Shown: positions 41,847 through 51,299 of the stretch, one piece after another
How the letters are laid out: every line of letters begins with the position of its first letter
Position numbering within the stretch: position 1 is the first letter of the stretch
Source: SIG575 sp045542485
Lineage (GTDB): Bacteria > Bacillota > Clostridia > Oscillospirales > Acutalibacteraceae
Reading direction: 5' to 3'
Assembly (NCBI GenBank): GCA_045542485.1
Contig: JAZQLC010000052.1
Location: 1 to 64,000, forward strand
Length of the DNA stretch: 64,000 nt
The notes under the pieces: generated by a model
Databases searched by the model: none
What the model was told of the DNA's origin: nothing
The model's input: only the letters and a program-made list of their open reading frames with translations
Made by a program: the position numbers and the translations under genes

Positions 41847-44704
41847 AACTCCCTTATATTTTCAACAATACTGTTTTTCATTTCTTTTTTCACCTTTGAA
41901 TAAAGGTTGATACTGCAAATTACTATAAGCAACGCTATTGCGACTAAGCCATGCCCGATTGTAAACGGATAAATCCAATCTTCTTTCAGAATTAGCTTCA
42001 GCACAACATGAGCTATACTGTAAAGGCCAAAACCTGCTACACTTCCCCAGAAAAGCATTGATATCATCTGCAAAATATAGGAAAGAGTAAGCTCTCTTGC
42101 CGATGCACCAACTGCACGGAGCGTTCCGATTTCACGCTTTGATTCTCTTATTTTTGCAGTAAGCGTATTGTTTATAATTGCTGCGCCCGTACTGAAAAGC
42201 AGAATGATAATCGAAATCATACCGATAAACACGGAGCGTACATATTCTTCATAGTCCTTGTCGCTCGCATAATCCGAGTAAACATCAAAGCTTGTTCCCG
42301 AAGTATAGGTTTTGAGAAACTGACTTACGGTGCTGTCTGTTTCATCATCAATTTCACCACGGATATTAATTACAATATCTTCATAAAGACTGTCCTCGGC
42401 AGTAAGAAGCGGTTGAGCGTTGAGGGTGCTGAACATTGCAAAGCTTCTTTCACTAAAGACATTATCGAAATAAAAGGGTCTTACAATTGCTCCTATTCTC
42501 ACCTTCTTGTCGTGTCTGGTGATTCCCTCAGGCAGTTCACCATCCTCTTCGGGATATTCTGTAATACCTGAGTAAAGTGTGCTCATTTCCAGAGTATCAC
42601 CCGCTTTATATTCAAGAGGTGCTGTGTACTTTATGTTAGATTCTTTTTGATAGCGGTACAAAGGCTCGTCCATATCCTGCACACCTATTGAAACAACCCG
42701 TCCTTCGTCATCCTCTGCCAGATACAGTCCTGCTTCTCTGACTGCTACAAGAATTATTTCTTCGCCCGAATTCAATTTGTCAATATCAATTCTGCCGTCA
42801 ATAATCTCAAATTGATCTTTGTATTTTTTAATCATCTCTGCACTGTAAAATGTAAGCGGAGTCTGGAATACCTCGTTTTCAAAACCTACCGTTTCTTTCA
42901 GTTCTTTGTAGGTGACGTATTCTCCCTGGGGATAAATTGTTTCCACAAAATTCTCATCATTTATTTTTGTTTCTGTTCCGAACGGCAGCGACATCAAATT
43001 GTGAATGTAACGGCAGTTGTTTTCCCAATCTGCAGTCACAACATTCAGGTAAGGAGTGTATTTTTCTACATTCAGCAAGGCTATATATTCTTTAAAAGAA
43101 TAAACCTCTTCTGCAAGGTAGAACTCTTCAAGCTCTCTTTTGTCATTCTCGGTAAATCCGTCTGCCAAGGAAGGATAGTTAACAAAATCACATGGCATGC
43201 CATATGATTCAACTCTACTGATTTTATAGTCACTGCGGAAGGACGACATTTCAACCTCTTTCTTTTCAATTTCCATAAATGAAAATCCGAAGCAGGTAAG
43301 AAGAATTGTAGCAGCAAGAACAATACTTACGCTTATCTGCTTACCTCTGTGAAGAGAAAGACTGCGTTTTGCCAGAAGCCGAGGTGCATTAAATGAGCTC
43401 TGAGATTTTATATTTTTGTTTTTCATCTTCCGTGAAAGCTCTATGCTTCTGATTGCCTGCATGGGAGAAATACGTGAAGACAAAAACAGCGGAATAAGTG
43501 ATGCTAACATTACACAGATAACGCTGACAGCTGTTGTTCCGAGCAAAACAGGAAAATCGGGAATGAAGATAAAATTGTCCCCCATGAGATGTGCAAAAAG
43601 CTTCACTCCGAAATAGGAAACCGCAACACTTATGGGTGCACACACAAGAGCAATGATAAATGCCTCTCTGCCGAAAATGTTTATAATCTGCCTTCTTGTT
43701 GCGCCTACGGCACGGAGCATTCCTATCTGCTTTTTTCTCTCCTGCAGATTTGCAGAGAAAGAGTTTACAATGCCGATACAGGATGCAAGCATCAGAACTG
43801 CAGACAAAACTGCAGGCAGGGCAAGTCCGCTCTGCGATGCTGCAGCGTTGATATGACGTAACTGATTACCCACATGTACAATGCTTCTTCCGGGATATTT
43901 CTCACGTAATGGAGTTAAAAATTCCGTTTCACAAAGAGATGCCTTGTAAAAATAACCGCTTACTTTTTCCACCGTTTCTGTTTCTTTCAGTTTTTCTTCA
44001 AAAACATTGTAGTAAATAACCTTGATTTCTTTACCGCCCTGCTGTACCTTCTCGCTTTCATGCACAAAAGCAGCAGGCAGCTTTGAGGCTGCTGAATTTT
44101 TATCAAAAAATCCGTAGCTATCTTCAATATTGCTTCTTTTATCTGAAAGAATTCCCACAAGGGTATATGTTTTTTTCTCAGCACCTTCCATAAACTCATT
44201 ACCGTTTGGTGTAAGTACACAAAGGCTTATTTTTTCACCGATTTTTGTCTTGATACCAAGTCTTAAAAGTGCATCCGATTCAACTATGATTTCACCTTTC
44301 TTTTCAGGCTCTCTGCCCTCTTTCAGAGTAACATAATAAAGGTCTCTTGCCGCTTCGTCAAGGTAAGCAATAGCAGTACCTTTATCCTGTTTTTCTTCAT
44401 CCGTGTAACCGTATCCTACAATATTTGCATAGCCGTATTCTGAAATGAATTTCTTTTCAAATTCGCCTTCGGGGTTGATTATACCGTCGCTGTCATAGAA
44501 AACGCCATAAGCGTCACCTGTTTTCTGTCGTGCGATTTCCTCAGCAGAGCTTTGCATACACGAAAGAAGAAAAAGCATGCCGCTTGAAAAAATCATAGAA
44601 AGCAATATGCCTATAATCATTATAGTATACTGCTTTTTTCTTGCTTTCAGGTTACCAAGTGCAAGGCGGTTGATTGTAAGATTTTTCTTTTTCACGCCCG
44701 TCAC
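41843..44704 (-). CDS. FtsX/MacB-type ABC transporter permease (953 aa)
   Basis: The protein starts with a membrane helix (YTIMIIGILLSMIFSSGMLFLL), has a large external loop, then the first FtsX-type core (LPAVLSAVLMLASCIGIVNS, LRAVGATRRQIINIFGREA, ISVAVSYFGVKL). A second membrane helix near residue 460, a second external region and a second FtsX core (ISIIILLFSTGAAIINNTLT, IGTLRAVGASARELTLSYIL) follow. The two ~470-residue halves are typical of long permeases for peptide-resistance or lipoprotein-type exporters. The GTG start overlaps the ATPase stop. It works with the 44701 ATPase. The substrate is unknown; antimicrobial peptide export or sensing is likely from the family. Confidence 0.9.
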   Translation of the reverse strand: MTGVKKKNLTINRLALGNLKARKKQYTIMIIGILLSMIFSSGMLFLLSCMQSSAEEIARQKTGDAYGVFYDSDGIINPEGEFEKKFISEYGYANIVGYGYTDEEKQDKGTAIAYLDEAARDLYYVTLKEGREPEKKGEIIVESDALLRLGIKTKIGEKISLCVLTPNGNEFMEGAEKKTYTLVGILSDKRSNIEDSYGFFDKNSAASKLPAAFVHESEKVQQGGKEIKVIYYNVFEEKLKETETVEKVSGYFYKASLCETEFLTPLREKYPGRSIVHVGNQLRHINAAASQSGLALPAVLSAVLMLASCIGIVNSFSANLQERKKQIGMLRAVGATRRQIINIFGREAFIIALVCAPISVAVSYFGVKLFAHLMGDNFIFIPDFPVLLGTTAVSVICVMLASLIPLFLSSRISPMQAIRSIELSRKMKNKNIKSQSSFNAPRLLAKRSLSLHRGKQISVSIVLAATILLTCFGFSFMEIEKKEVEMSSFRSDYKISRVESYGMPCDFVNYPSLADGFTENDKRELEEFYLAEEVYSFKEYIALLNVEKYTPYLNVVTADWENNCRYIHNLMSLPFGTETKINDENFVETIYPQGEYVTYKELKETVGFENEVFQTPLTFYSAEMIKKYKDQFEIIDGRIDIDKLNSGEEIILVAVREAGLYLAEDDEGRVVSIGVQDMDEPLYRYQKESNIKYTAPLEYKAGDTLEMSTLYSGITEYPEEDGELPEGITRHDKKVRIGAIVRPFYFDNVFSERSFAMFSTLNAQPLLTAEDSLYEDIVINIRGEIDDETDSTVSQFLKTYTSGTSFDVYSDYASDKDYEEYVRSVFIGMISIIILLFSTGAAIINNTLTAKIRESKREIGTLRAVGASARELTLSYILQMISMLFWGSVAGFGLYSIAHVVLKLILKEDWIYPFTIGHGLVAIALLIVICSINLYSKVKKEMKNSIVENIREL

Positions 44705-45384
44705 ACTCCTGCCTTTGTATCGCTGACTATTTTTCCGTCTTCAATAGTGAGAACTCTTTCAGCCTGTTCTGCAACATGCAAATCGTGAGTTACAAGCAAA
44801 AGAGAAACTCCCAATTCCTTGCCCACATATTTGAGAAGCGATAAAACCTCTCGTCCGCTTTTGCCGTCAAGGTTACCCGTAGGCTCGTCCGCAAAAAGAA
44901 TGGAGGGCTTATTTGCCAAAGCACGGGCAATTGCAATTCTCTGCTGCTGACCGCCTGAAAGTGCGCTGGGCAGATGCGTCAGTCTGTCACCGATACCGAG
45001 AATTTCAATAACATTCTTAATGTACTTTTCATCAACCTTTTTCTTGTCGAGCATTACAGGGAGAATAATATTTTCGTATCCTGTCAGCTCCTGAACAAGA
45101 TTGTAGGACTGAAAAACAAATCCGAAACGTCTTCTGCGGAGAATAGACAACTGATTGTCGTTATATTTGCTTAAGGTTTCACTGTTATAAATCACTTCAC
45201 CGCTTGTAGGATTTTCAAGACTGCTGAGCACATGAAGCAATGTTGATTTACCTGAACCGCTGGGACCTGTAACGGCACAGAACTCCCGCTGCTCAAACGC
45301 TACGGAAACATTGTCAATGGCCTTGATAACTCCGTCACCGCTTATATATTCTTTTGTGAGATTTTTACATTCAATTATGTTCAT
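44701..45384 (-). CDS. ABC transporter ATP-binding protein (MacB/LolD-like)
   Basis: With ATG 45382-45384 (AAGGAGA upstream) the protein is 227 residues. It has Walker A GPSGSGKST, the Q-loop FVFQSYNLV, signature LSGGQQQRIAIARAL, Walker B SILFADEPTGNLD and the switch histidine VTHDLHVAE, so all motifs are intact. It pairs with the FtsX-type permease just downstream by a four-base overlap. In this class it drives mechanotransmission-type export from the membrane. A hairpin repeat and terminator separate it from the two-component genes. Confidence 0.95.
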   Translation of the reverse strand: MNIIECKNLTKEYISGDGVIKAIDNVSVAFEQREFCAVTGPSGSGKSTLLHVLSSLENPTSGEVIYNSETLSKYNDNQLSILRRRRFGFVFQSYNLVQELTGYENIILPVMLDKKKVDEKYIKNVIEILGIGDRLTHLPSALSGGQQQRIAIARALANKPSILFADEPTGNLDGKSGREVLSLLKYVGKELGVSLLLVTHDLHVAEQAERVLTIEDGKIVSDTKAGV

Positions 45385-45526
45385 ATCAAACACTCTCCTT
45401 TCTGTCTTTTATTTTAGAGTGTCAATCTTAATTTTCGGTGACTTTAATCTTACGATTTCGTAAGATTAAAACTTTTCTCGTCAGATCCTTCACTTCGCTC
45501 AAGAGAGACAAACGAGAAATAAACAA

Positions 45527-45553
45527 AAACCGTCCCGATAAAGAGACGATTTG
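45527..45553 (-). terminator. Terminator after the sensor kinase gene
   Basis: On the minus strand ATCGTCTC and GGGACGGT pair with a short loop and are followed by TTTTTGTTT. It lies between the two-component pair and the ABC operon. Confidence 0.65.
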
Positions 45554-45574
45554 ATATGTTATGAAGTCTGATAT

Positions 45575-45640
45575 AAGTCTCCCCTTGAAAATGCAAGGGG
45601 ATATGTCGGAAAACAAAGTTTTCTGACAGAGGGGATTTTT
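45575..45640. repeat. Intergenic palindromic repeat unit
   Basis: CCCCTTGAAAATGCAAGGGG is followed by GTCGGAAAACAAAGTTTTCTG(AC) and AGAGGGGATTTTTCGC, two neighbouring palindromes. Units with this CCCCTT..AAGGGG plus GTCnGnAA..TTnTGAC plan are common in intergenic regions of Ruminococcaceae genomes. A further palindrome (ATCTTACG/CGTAAGAT) is at 45447-45466. Confidence 0.5.
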
Positions 45641-45643
45641 CGC

Positions 45644-46549
45644 TTAAATTTTGATTTCTCCGTCAAATTTGGGAAGGCAGATTACAACGCGAAGTCCCTC
45701 TCCCGTGTTTTCTGCAAAAATTGTACCGTGGTGCTTTTCTACAACCGCCTTTGCAATAGACATACCGATTCCTGCACTGTCTGCCGATGCATTTTCAGCC
45801 TTGTAAAATCTATCAAATAATTTCGGCAGGTCTTTTTCATCAATGCCTGTGCCGTTATCCTGAATTGTGAACAAAACGGATTTGTCACCGTCTTCTGCCG
45901 TAACGGAAACTTTTCCGTCTGCGGGCGTGTGTTCACCTGCATTTTTGATAATATTACCCAGCGCTTCACTGAGCCACCCTTTATCGCAGCGAAAAACTGC
46001 ATTCCCCGAGAAAACAAATTCTTTTTCAGGGAAGAGATGCTCAAATTCTCCTTTGAGCTCACCTAAAATATTTTCTGCTTTCTGCTCTGAAAAATTCATC
46101 GTGTAAGTATCTGAACGGAGCTTTTCAAGGCGGAGAAGACTTTTTATAAGGTTCTCCATTTTATCAATAAGCTGTAGTTCTTTTTCTGAATAGGAGGATG
46201 TATTCTGTGCTTTATCCATTTCACAGTAAAGCTTCAGTCCTGCAAGAGGGGTTTTAAGCTGATGGGACACATCTGCAATAAAGTCTGTATGTTTTTTTGC
46301 CTGAGTGCGTGTGTTTTCTTGTTCAAGGATAAGCTTATTTTCAAGATCTGCCAAGCTGTTCTGCAAAGCTGCTACGGCATTATCTTTTGTGCTGATATTT
46401 ATTCTTTCTCCACTATGCAGAAATGAATCAATTTTTTGTGAAAACTTTAAAACTTCTTTTTTGTTTCTGACATAAAGAATTATGATGGTAACAGATATTA
46501 TCAGCAAGACTGTACACAAAACGCAGAGGAAATTTTCAAAACTCGTCAT
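45644..46549 (-). CDS. Membrane sensor histidine kinase
   Basis: I start at ATG 46547-46549, with GGGAGGAAAG upstream and a four-base overlap with the response regulator. The 301-residue kinase has a single N-terminal membrane helix (FLCVLCTVLLIISVTIIILYV), a short HAMP-less linker, the H-box FIADVSHQLKTPLAGL (His96), and the N, G1 and G2 boxes (LGNIIKNAGEHTP, IQDNGTGIDEKDLP, GIGMSIAKAVV). The lack of an extracellular domain points to sensing within the membrane or through the ABC transporter, as in Bce-like modules. It is transcribed with the regulator. Confidence 0.93.
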   Translation of the reverse strand: MTSFENFLCVLCTVLLIISVTIIILYVRNKKEVLKFSQKIDSFLHSGERINISTKDNAVAALQNSLADLENKLILEQENTRTQAKKHTDFIADVSHQLKTPLAGLKLYCEMDKAQNTSSYSEKELQLIDKMENLIKSLLRLEKLRSDTYTMNFSEQKAENILGELKGEFEHLFPEKEFVFSGNAVFRCDKGWLSEALGNIIKNAGEHTPADGKVSVTAEDGDKSVLFTIQDNGTGIDEKDLPKLFDRFYKAENASADSAGIGMSIAKAVVEKHHGTIFAENTGEGLRVVICLPKFDGEIKI

Positions 46550-47205
46550 TTGCTTTCCTCCCATCTGTAGCCTACGCCCCTGACAGTTGCGATATGTTCA
46601 CTACCGATTTTTTCACGAAGGCGACTTACATGAACAGAAAGAGTGTTGTCATCAATGAAGCTTTCGTCACAGTCCCATATTTTTTCAAGGAGTATATTTC
46701 TTGTTACAATAACGCCTCTGTTACTCATAAGCGTTTTAAGAATCATGTATTCGGTAGGTGTAAGCGAAATTGTTATGCCATTCTTTGTAACCGTCATATT
46801 GTTATTGTCTACAGTAATTTTTTTATCACTCAGAATTTGATTCCCGCTTCTTCTGAGGAGTGCACGGATTCGTGATAAAAGCTCAAGAAGCCTGAACGGC
46901 TTGGTAACATAATCATCCGCTCCTGCATCAAGACCTCTTACAATCTGAATTTCATCATCACAGGCTGTGAGAAAAAGAACAGGAGTGTTGTTGTCAGCTT
47001 TTCTTATTTCCTGACAAAGCTCAAGTCCGTTACCGTCAGGAAGCATAATATCAAGAATAACAATGTGAAAGTGTTCGCTGATTTTTTCATTTGCCGTTAT
47101 AAAGTTTTCGGCTACTGTTACATCATAGCCTTCCTTTGTCAACATTTCCGAAAGACCGTCTCTCAAAAAAATATCATCTTCAACAAGAAGAATTTTTGTA
47201 TTCAT
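46546..47205 (-). CDS. OmpR/PhoB-type response regulator
   Basis: With ATG 47203-47205 (GGAGG upstream) the protein has 219 residues. The receiver domain holds the acidic pair (VEDD), phospho-acceptor Asp52 (VILDIMLPDGNG), Thr (FLTACDD) and Lys (YVTKPFRLLEL). The winged-helix DNA-binding domain runs about 125-219 (TPTEYMILKTLMSNRGVIVT, VHVSRLREKI, VRGVGYRW). It precedes the kinase, with overlapping stop and start. It likely controls the ABC/Ig-like operon just downstream. Confidence 0.95.
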   Translation of the reverse strand: MNTKILLVEDDIFLRDGLSEMLTKEGYDVTVAENFITANEKISEHFHIVILDIMLPDGNGLELCQEIRKADNNTPVLFLTACDDEIQIVRGLDAGADDYVTKPFRLLELLSRIRALLRRSGNQILSDKKITVDNNNMTVTKNGITISLTPTEYMILKTLMSNRGVIVTRNILLEKIWDCDESFIDDNTLSVHVSRLREKIGSEHIATVRGVGYRWEESK

Positions 47206-47315
47206 CTCAAACACCTCCATTTTTCAGTATATCACTTTGCTTTAAAGATTTCAACAATATAAAATTGAACAATTGAAAGTATAAAACAAATTGCAGAAAG
47301 AACAACAAACAATAG

Positions 47316-47343
47316 TTGATTTTAAATAATTTTGTTCTATAAT
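47316..47343 (+). promoter_or_regulatory. Promoter of the SEC-C nuclease gene
   Basis: TTGATT (47316-47321), 16-base spacer and TATAAT (47338-47343), 44 bases before the ATG. Confidence 0.75.
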
Positions 47344-47387
47344 AGTATTGTTAACAAAAATCTTTTAAATGTAAATAAGGGGTTACT

Positions 47388-50300
47388 ATGAAAATCGAAC
47401 GAAATGCGCCCTGCCCCTGTGGTAGTGGAAAGAAATATAAAAAGTGCTGTTGGAATAAAGAATTAAAGGGCCCATCAAAATTGGATGTCGGTTTTCTTGC
47501 TACGACTTTATCTGATTTTCCTCATATCGAACCTATCGCAAATAATCTGATCGATATAATAAAAAAATATCAAATTGCTGATATAACAAAGGCTGTGTTT
47601 TGCCTGAATTTGTGGAGGCGAAACCGTTCAGCTTTATCACAATGTCTATCATTAAACTTGGCACTATCTAACATAATGAATTTTGGTGAAAAAAGTATAC
47701 ATTCTTACAATGAGTTTAAAACCTTTTTTAATGAAATTGCAAATTATTTAAAGACTTCACCCAAAGAAGATTACATTATTGATGATTTTGGTGAAGTTTT
47801 CATAAATCACAACGGAAAAACATATCCAATTATTACCGGGACAGGACATCTTCAAATATATGCTGCTATGAGATATATGCAAACATTAGTTTCAATTTGC
47901 AATCGCGACGATGAATTAATTATTTTGTTGGAATACATTAAAACCATAATTGATTCAACGAAAGACACTAATTTATCAAATGATGATTGTATAATTGCAT
48001 TTGAGTTGCCTACAGAAGATTTCTGGAATAGTATAAATATTCTATTTAACGATAGCCTTTTCCAACAGCAAGTAAACGCAGTGTATGGAATAATGGGATA
48101 TCAGACATCTCCAATTGAACTAAAGCATTTTATAAAGTCGGAATCAAATGTATATCCTCTATTTAATATTTCCATATTAGTTGATTACTATAAAATTTTA
48201 CTATATAACGCATCTGACGAAGAAAAAGATAAACATATTTATTTTACAATCCTTTCACTTGTTGAAAACTCTTATAATTTCTCGCCAGATACACCAAGCA
48301 GGGCGTTAATTGAGCCTATGTTACTTAATAAAGAAACTAACGAAACAATTATCGAAGAGGGATTGTTTTTTGTTGGTTTAGCAAAAGAGAAAATACTTGT
48401 TGTCATCAACAAAAATTCGTTTCAAAATCATAAACAAATAAACTGCATAATTGATACAATTAATTCGTACAATCAAAATAGTGGACTACGTTTAACCGAA
48501 CGACACTACAGAGAAGAAACTGCAGGAATTTTAGGTGTTGATCTTGAGCCAAATCAAGAAATAGCATATATGTTGGTTAATTCTTTTACCGATATTTCAT
48601 CACCTTATTCGGATTTAGAGGAATACAATAGCGAATTCAATTGTACGCCTTTAGATTTAATATATATGTTAGGTTTTTCTGATACCTTTGATGAAATTAT
48701 AGAATTTATTGAATACGATAAAGCTGACAGTACTAATGTTTTTTCTTTTGGTGGCAAAAATAATTTTTTCTTTACTTGGAAAAAATTCAACAGAAATATT
48801 GCTTCGGGTGCAATCGATTTCGATTATCTGTCAATTGATTATAATGAGGCCGAAAACTATACATATTCTTATTTTAAAGATAGATTAATTGATTTTCCAC
48901 GTAATGATCAATCCCTTTTTCGTGATCCATTAAATTGGAAAACAGAGAAATCCGATTTAGGTTGCAATAGATTTATTCACAAAGGGCATTACGGGTTTGG
49001 CGGAGAAGCAAAAAAATTATCAGAAGAACTATATGTATTCTTCGCAAAAAATGTAGAGTTTTATATTGAAGAGGATTTCAATCAAAACTCCCATACTGCT
49101 CTAAATACCATGGATGAACTTAATCAAAGATTATTCTTAAGATATAAGGATTTATTAAGCAATATTCCAATACTTAAAAATAAAACATTACAATTATTGT
49201 ATATTCCTTGGAATTATGCTCAAAAAAAATATTCAACTACATTTCTTCAAGATTCATCCCGACGCATTGTTTTTTGCGATGAATTTGTAGATGAAAATTC
49301 TGTAATAATCCGTTACAGTAGCGAACCTGAAAATCTTTTAAATTCAATAGAAAAGGCATCAAACCGTGAAGTTGAAAATATGTATTTTAGAGAATTATTG
49401 TTACCATTATCCAAATACTCGCCCAATGAATTTAAAGTATTAGAAGAAAAATTATCAGAAGAAGCTCAACTTAAGAAAACAGTTGGGGTGTTTCATATGG
49501 AACAACAGTACTATTTTTCTGATAAATCTCTTGACACTGAAATTTCTGCAATAAGTTATGCTCGGGTAAGAAAAGAAATTGCAAAAATATGTTTAGAATC
49601 TGGAGTAGAACCTGGAGAATATCGCGGAAAAGATGCTACTTTAACAATAAGAAAAATGCAAACATCCGTGGTTAAAGTATTTGAAAAATATATATCTTCT
49701 TTTGATAAATTTGATCTTCACAAGCGGGTCCTTAATTATTATTCCGTTCAACAAAACGGTATTATTATTAATCTCAAAAGATATATGGCTTTTAAAGATT
49801 TAGATGAAGAAGTTCAAATTGAATTCGAACATAAAACCCGAGAAACCAGGGAAGATTATAGAAGGAATTCAAAAAATGCACAATATTTACTCGAAACCAA
49901 TCTTGTAATTGAACATATAGAAAATGCAACTATATGTTCAAAAGAAGATTTTGAATTCTTGATTGCATTTGCAAATTGGCTCGTGGTTTTGCAAGACAAC
50001 GCCGATACTTGTCACTATACTGATTTAGATATATATGTATCCGTTGATTCAGAATATAAAGTGGACGCAATTGACACCAAAGATGCTAAAGAAAAGTATG
50101 ACTCTATGCTTTTGAGAAAATACAACACAAAAGATTATTACATAAAAAATGATGAGGTTGATATAGACTTTTTTGAAAAAGCAATGGAACAATTCTGCAA
50201 TGATACCAACGTGAATTTTCAATTGCTAATTTTACTTTTGGATTATATGCAATTAATGTTGATCCAAGAGGATATTGCTAAAGAAATCTATCCCAATGTT

Positions 50301-51098
50301 TTTTCAATTGACAAAACTATACTACTGCATGCTTTTAATGATAATCTTGAAGAAAAAGTTGACGATTTGAACGAGATCGGTTATCTAATTGATTTCATCA
50401 CACTTAATCCTTCATTACTAAAAACTATTAAAAACACTAAACATGACATTCTTCCTATTTGGGAACGAGAAAAAAGAGAGAATCGATTTGAAGTAAAACC
50501 CATCATTATGAACGATGAAGAACTCATTTTTTCTCCTATATCATTAAATTATTTAAAAACACTATGGACAAGCGGAATGACAGAATGGTATCTGCCCTAT
50601 GAAATAGGTTTAACAAATCTTAAAGATGTTTTAAAGAAATGGAAAAAAAGGTACGAAGACGAAATGGTTCAAGATATTGCACAAATATTCCGCACTCTGG
50701 ATTTTGATATAGTAGAACCAGATATCGAACTTATGCGTCGCTTCCCTAAAGATGATTATCCCACTGAACTTGGAGATTTCGATGTTATTGCAATAAACGA
50801 AGAAAGGCAAGAAATATGGATAATTGAAAGCAAAGTTATTCAAAAAGTTGGTTCTATATATGAAGATCAGATGCAACAAAAAAGCTTCTTCTATCAGCAT
50901 AAAGAAGACGAAAAGTTCCAACGAAGAATTGATTATATGACTAAAAATTATCACAAGGTTTTAAATTCTTTTGGATTGCAAAATTCGGCTTATAAAGTAA
51001 TCCCATATATGGTGACTAACAAATTATTTATGTCGCGATATAAAAAAATCGAGTTCCCGATAGTTACTTTTGAGGAACTAAAAAAAATCGTGAATTAA
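47388..51098 (+). CDS. 1236-aa SEC-C protein with C-terminal PD-(D/E)XK nuclease motif
   Basis: The N-terminus MKIERNAPCPCGSGKKYKKC is the SEC-C zinc motif (Cys9, Cys11, Cys20, Cys21), known from the SecA tail and from many stress and defence proteins. The ~1080 middle residues match no family I recognise; they are helical with several mixed alpha/beta stretches and no P-loop. The end contains GDFDVIAINEERQEIWIIES followed by K: Asp1130/Asp1132, Glu1147 and Lys1149 form a PD-(D/E)XK-type active site, as in restriction-like nucleases. A single ribosome site, its own promoter and AT-rich codons mark it as independent cargo. Location next to the right attachment repeat fits a defence cargo gene. 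Confidence 0.85.
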   Translation: MKIERNAPCPCGSGKKYKKCCWNKELKGPSKLDVGFLATTLSDFPHIEPIANNLIDIIKKYQIADITKAVFCLNLWRRNRSALSQCLSLNLALSNIMNFGEKSIHSYNEFKTFFNEIANYLKTSPKEDYIIDDFGEVFINHNGKTYPIITGTGHLQIYAAMRYMQTLVSICNRDDELIILLEYIKTIIDSTKDTNLSNDDCIIAFELPTEDFWNSINILFNDSLFQQQVNAVYGIMGYQTSPIELKHFIKSESNVYPLFNISILVDYYKILLYNASDEEKDKHIYFTILSLVENSYNFSPDTPSRALIEPMLLNKETNETIIEEGLFFVGLAKEKILVVINKNSFQNHKQINCIIDTINSYNQNSGLRLTERHYREETAGILGVDLEPNQEIAYMLVNSFTDISSPYSDLEEYNSEFNCTPLDLIYMLGFSDTFDEIIEFIEYDKADSTNVFSFGGKNNFFFTWKKFNRNIASGAIDFDYLSIDYNEAENYTYSYFKDRLIDFPRNDQSLFRDPLNWKTEKSDLGCNRFIHKGHYGFGGEAKKLSEELYVFFAKNVEFYIEEDFNQNSHTALNTMDELNQRLFLRYKDLLSNIPILKNKTLQLLYIPWNYAQKKYSTTFLQDSSRRIVFCDEFVDENSVIIRYSSEPENLLNSIEKASNREVENMYFRELLLPLSKYSPNEFKVLEEKLSEEAQLKKTVGVFHMEQQYYFSDKSLDTEISAISYARVRKEIAKICLESGVEPGEYRGKDATLTIRKMQTSVVKVFEKYISSFDKFDLHKRVLNYYSVQQNGIIINLKRYMAFKDLDEEVQIEFEHKTRETREDYRRNSKNAQYLLETNLVIEHIENATICSKEDFEFLIAFANWLVVLQDNADTCHYTDLDIYVSVDSEYKVDAIDTKDAKEKYDSMLLRKYNTKDYYIKNDEVDIDFFEKAMEQFCNDTNVNFQLLILLLDYMQLMLIQEDIAKEIYPNVFSIDKTILLHAFNDNLEEKVDDLNEIGYLIDFITLNPSLLKTIKNTKHDILPIWEREKRENRFEVKPIIMNDEELIFSPISLNYLKTLWTSGMTEWYLPYEIGLTNLKDVLKKWKKRYEDEMVQDIAQIFRTLDFDIVEPDIELMRRFPKDDYPTELGDFDVIAINEERQEIWIIESKVIQKVGSIYEDQMQQKSFFYQHKEDEKFQRRIDYMTKNYHKVLNSFGLQNSAYKVIPYMVTNKLFMSRYKKIEFPIVTFEELKKIVN

Positions 51099-51163
51099 GA
51101 CAAAGATATGTAGAGCAATTTATAGTATCAATAGTAATGACAAACTTTTATTGATTCTTTTCT

Positions 51164-51185
51164 GGTCCTTATTTGGTCCTTATTT
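51164..51185. repeat. Tandem 11-bp repeats, probable integrase arm sites (right)
   Basis: GGTCCTTATTT occurs at 51164-51174 and 51175-51185, the same doublet as at 27659-27680, inside the right end of the element. Near it, GCAACGAT occurs twice (about 51212 and 51272). The 51099-51299 stretch holds no gene. Confidence 0.65.
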
Positions 51186-51299
51186 TTATGAAAATATGTG
51201 TTATAACGTGCAACGATGTGAAAACCTAAAGTTCAAGAAACGTTGATTTACTGCGCTTTGTGACGTGATATGCAACGATCCAAAAAGCGTTCTTAAGTT

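Noticed and set aside
45428..45616. 62-codon minus-strand frame between the ABC ATPase and the kinase gene
   Set aside because: It runs through a terminator and palindromic repeats and has no ribosome site.
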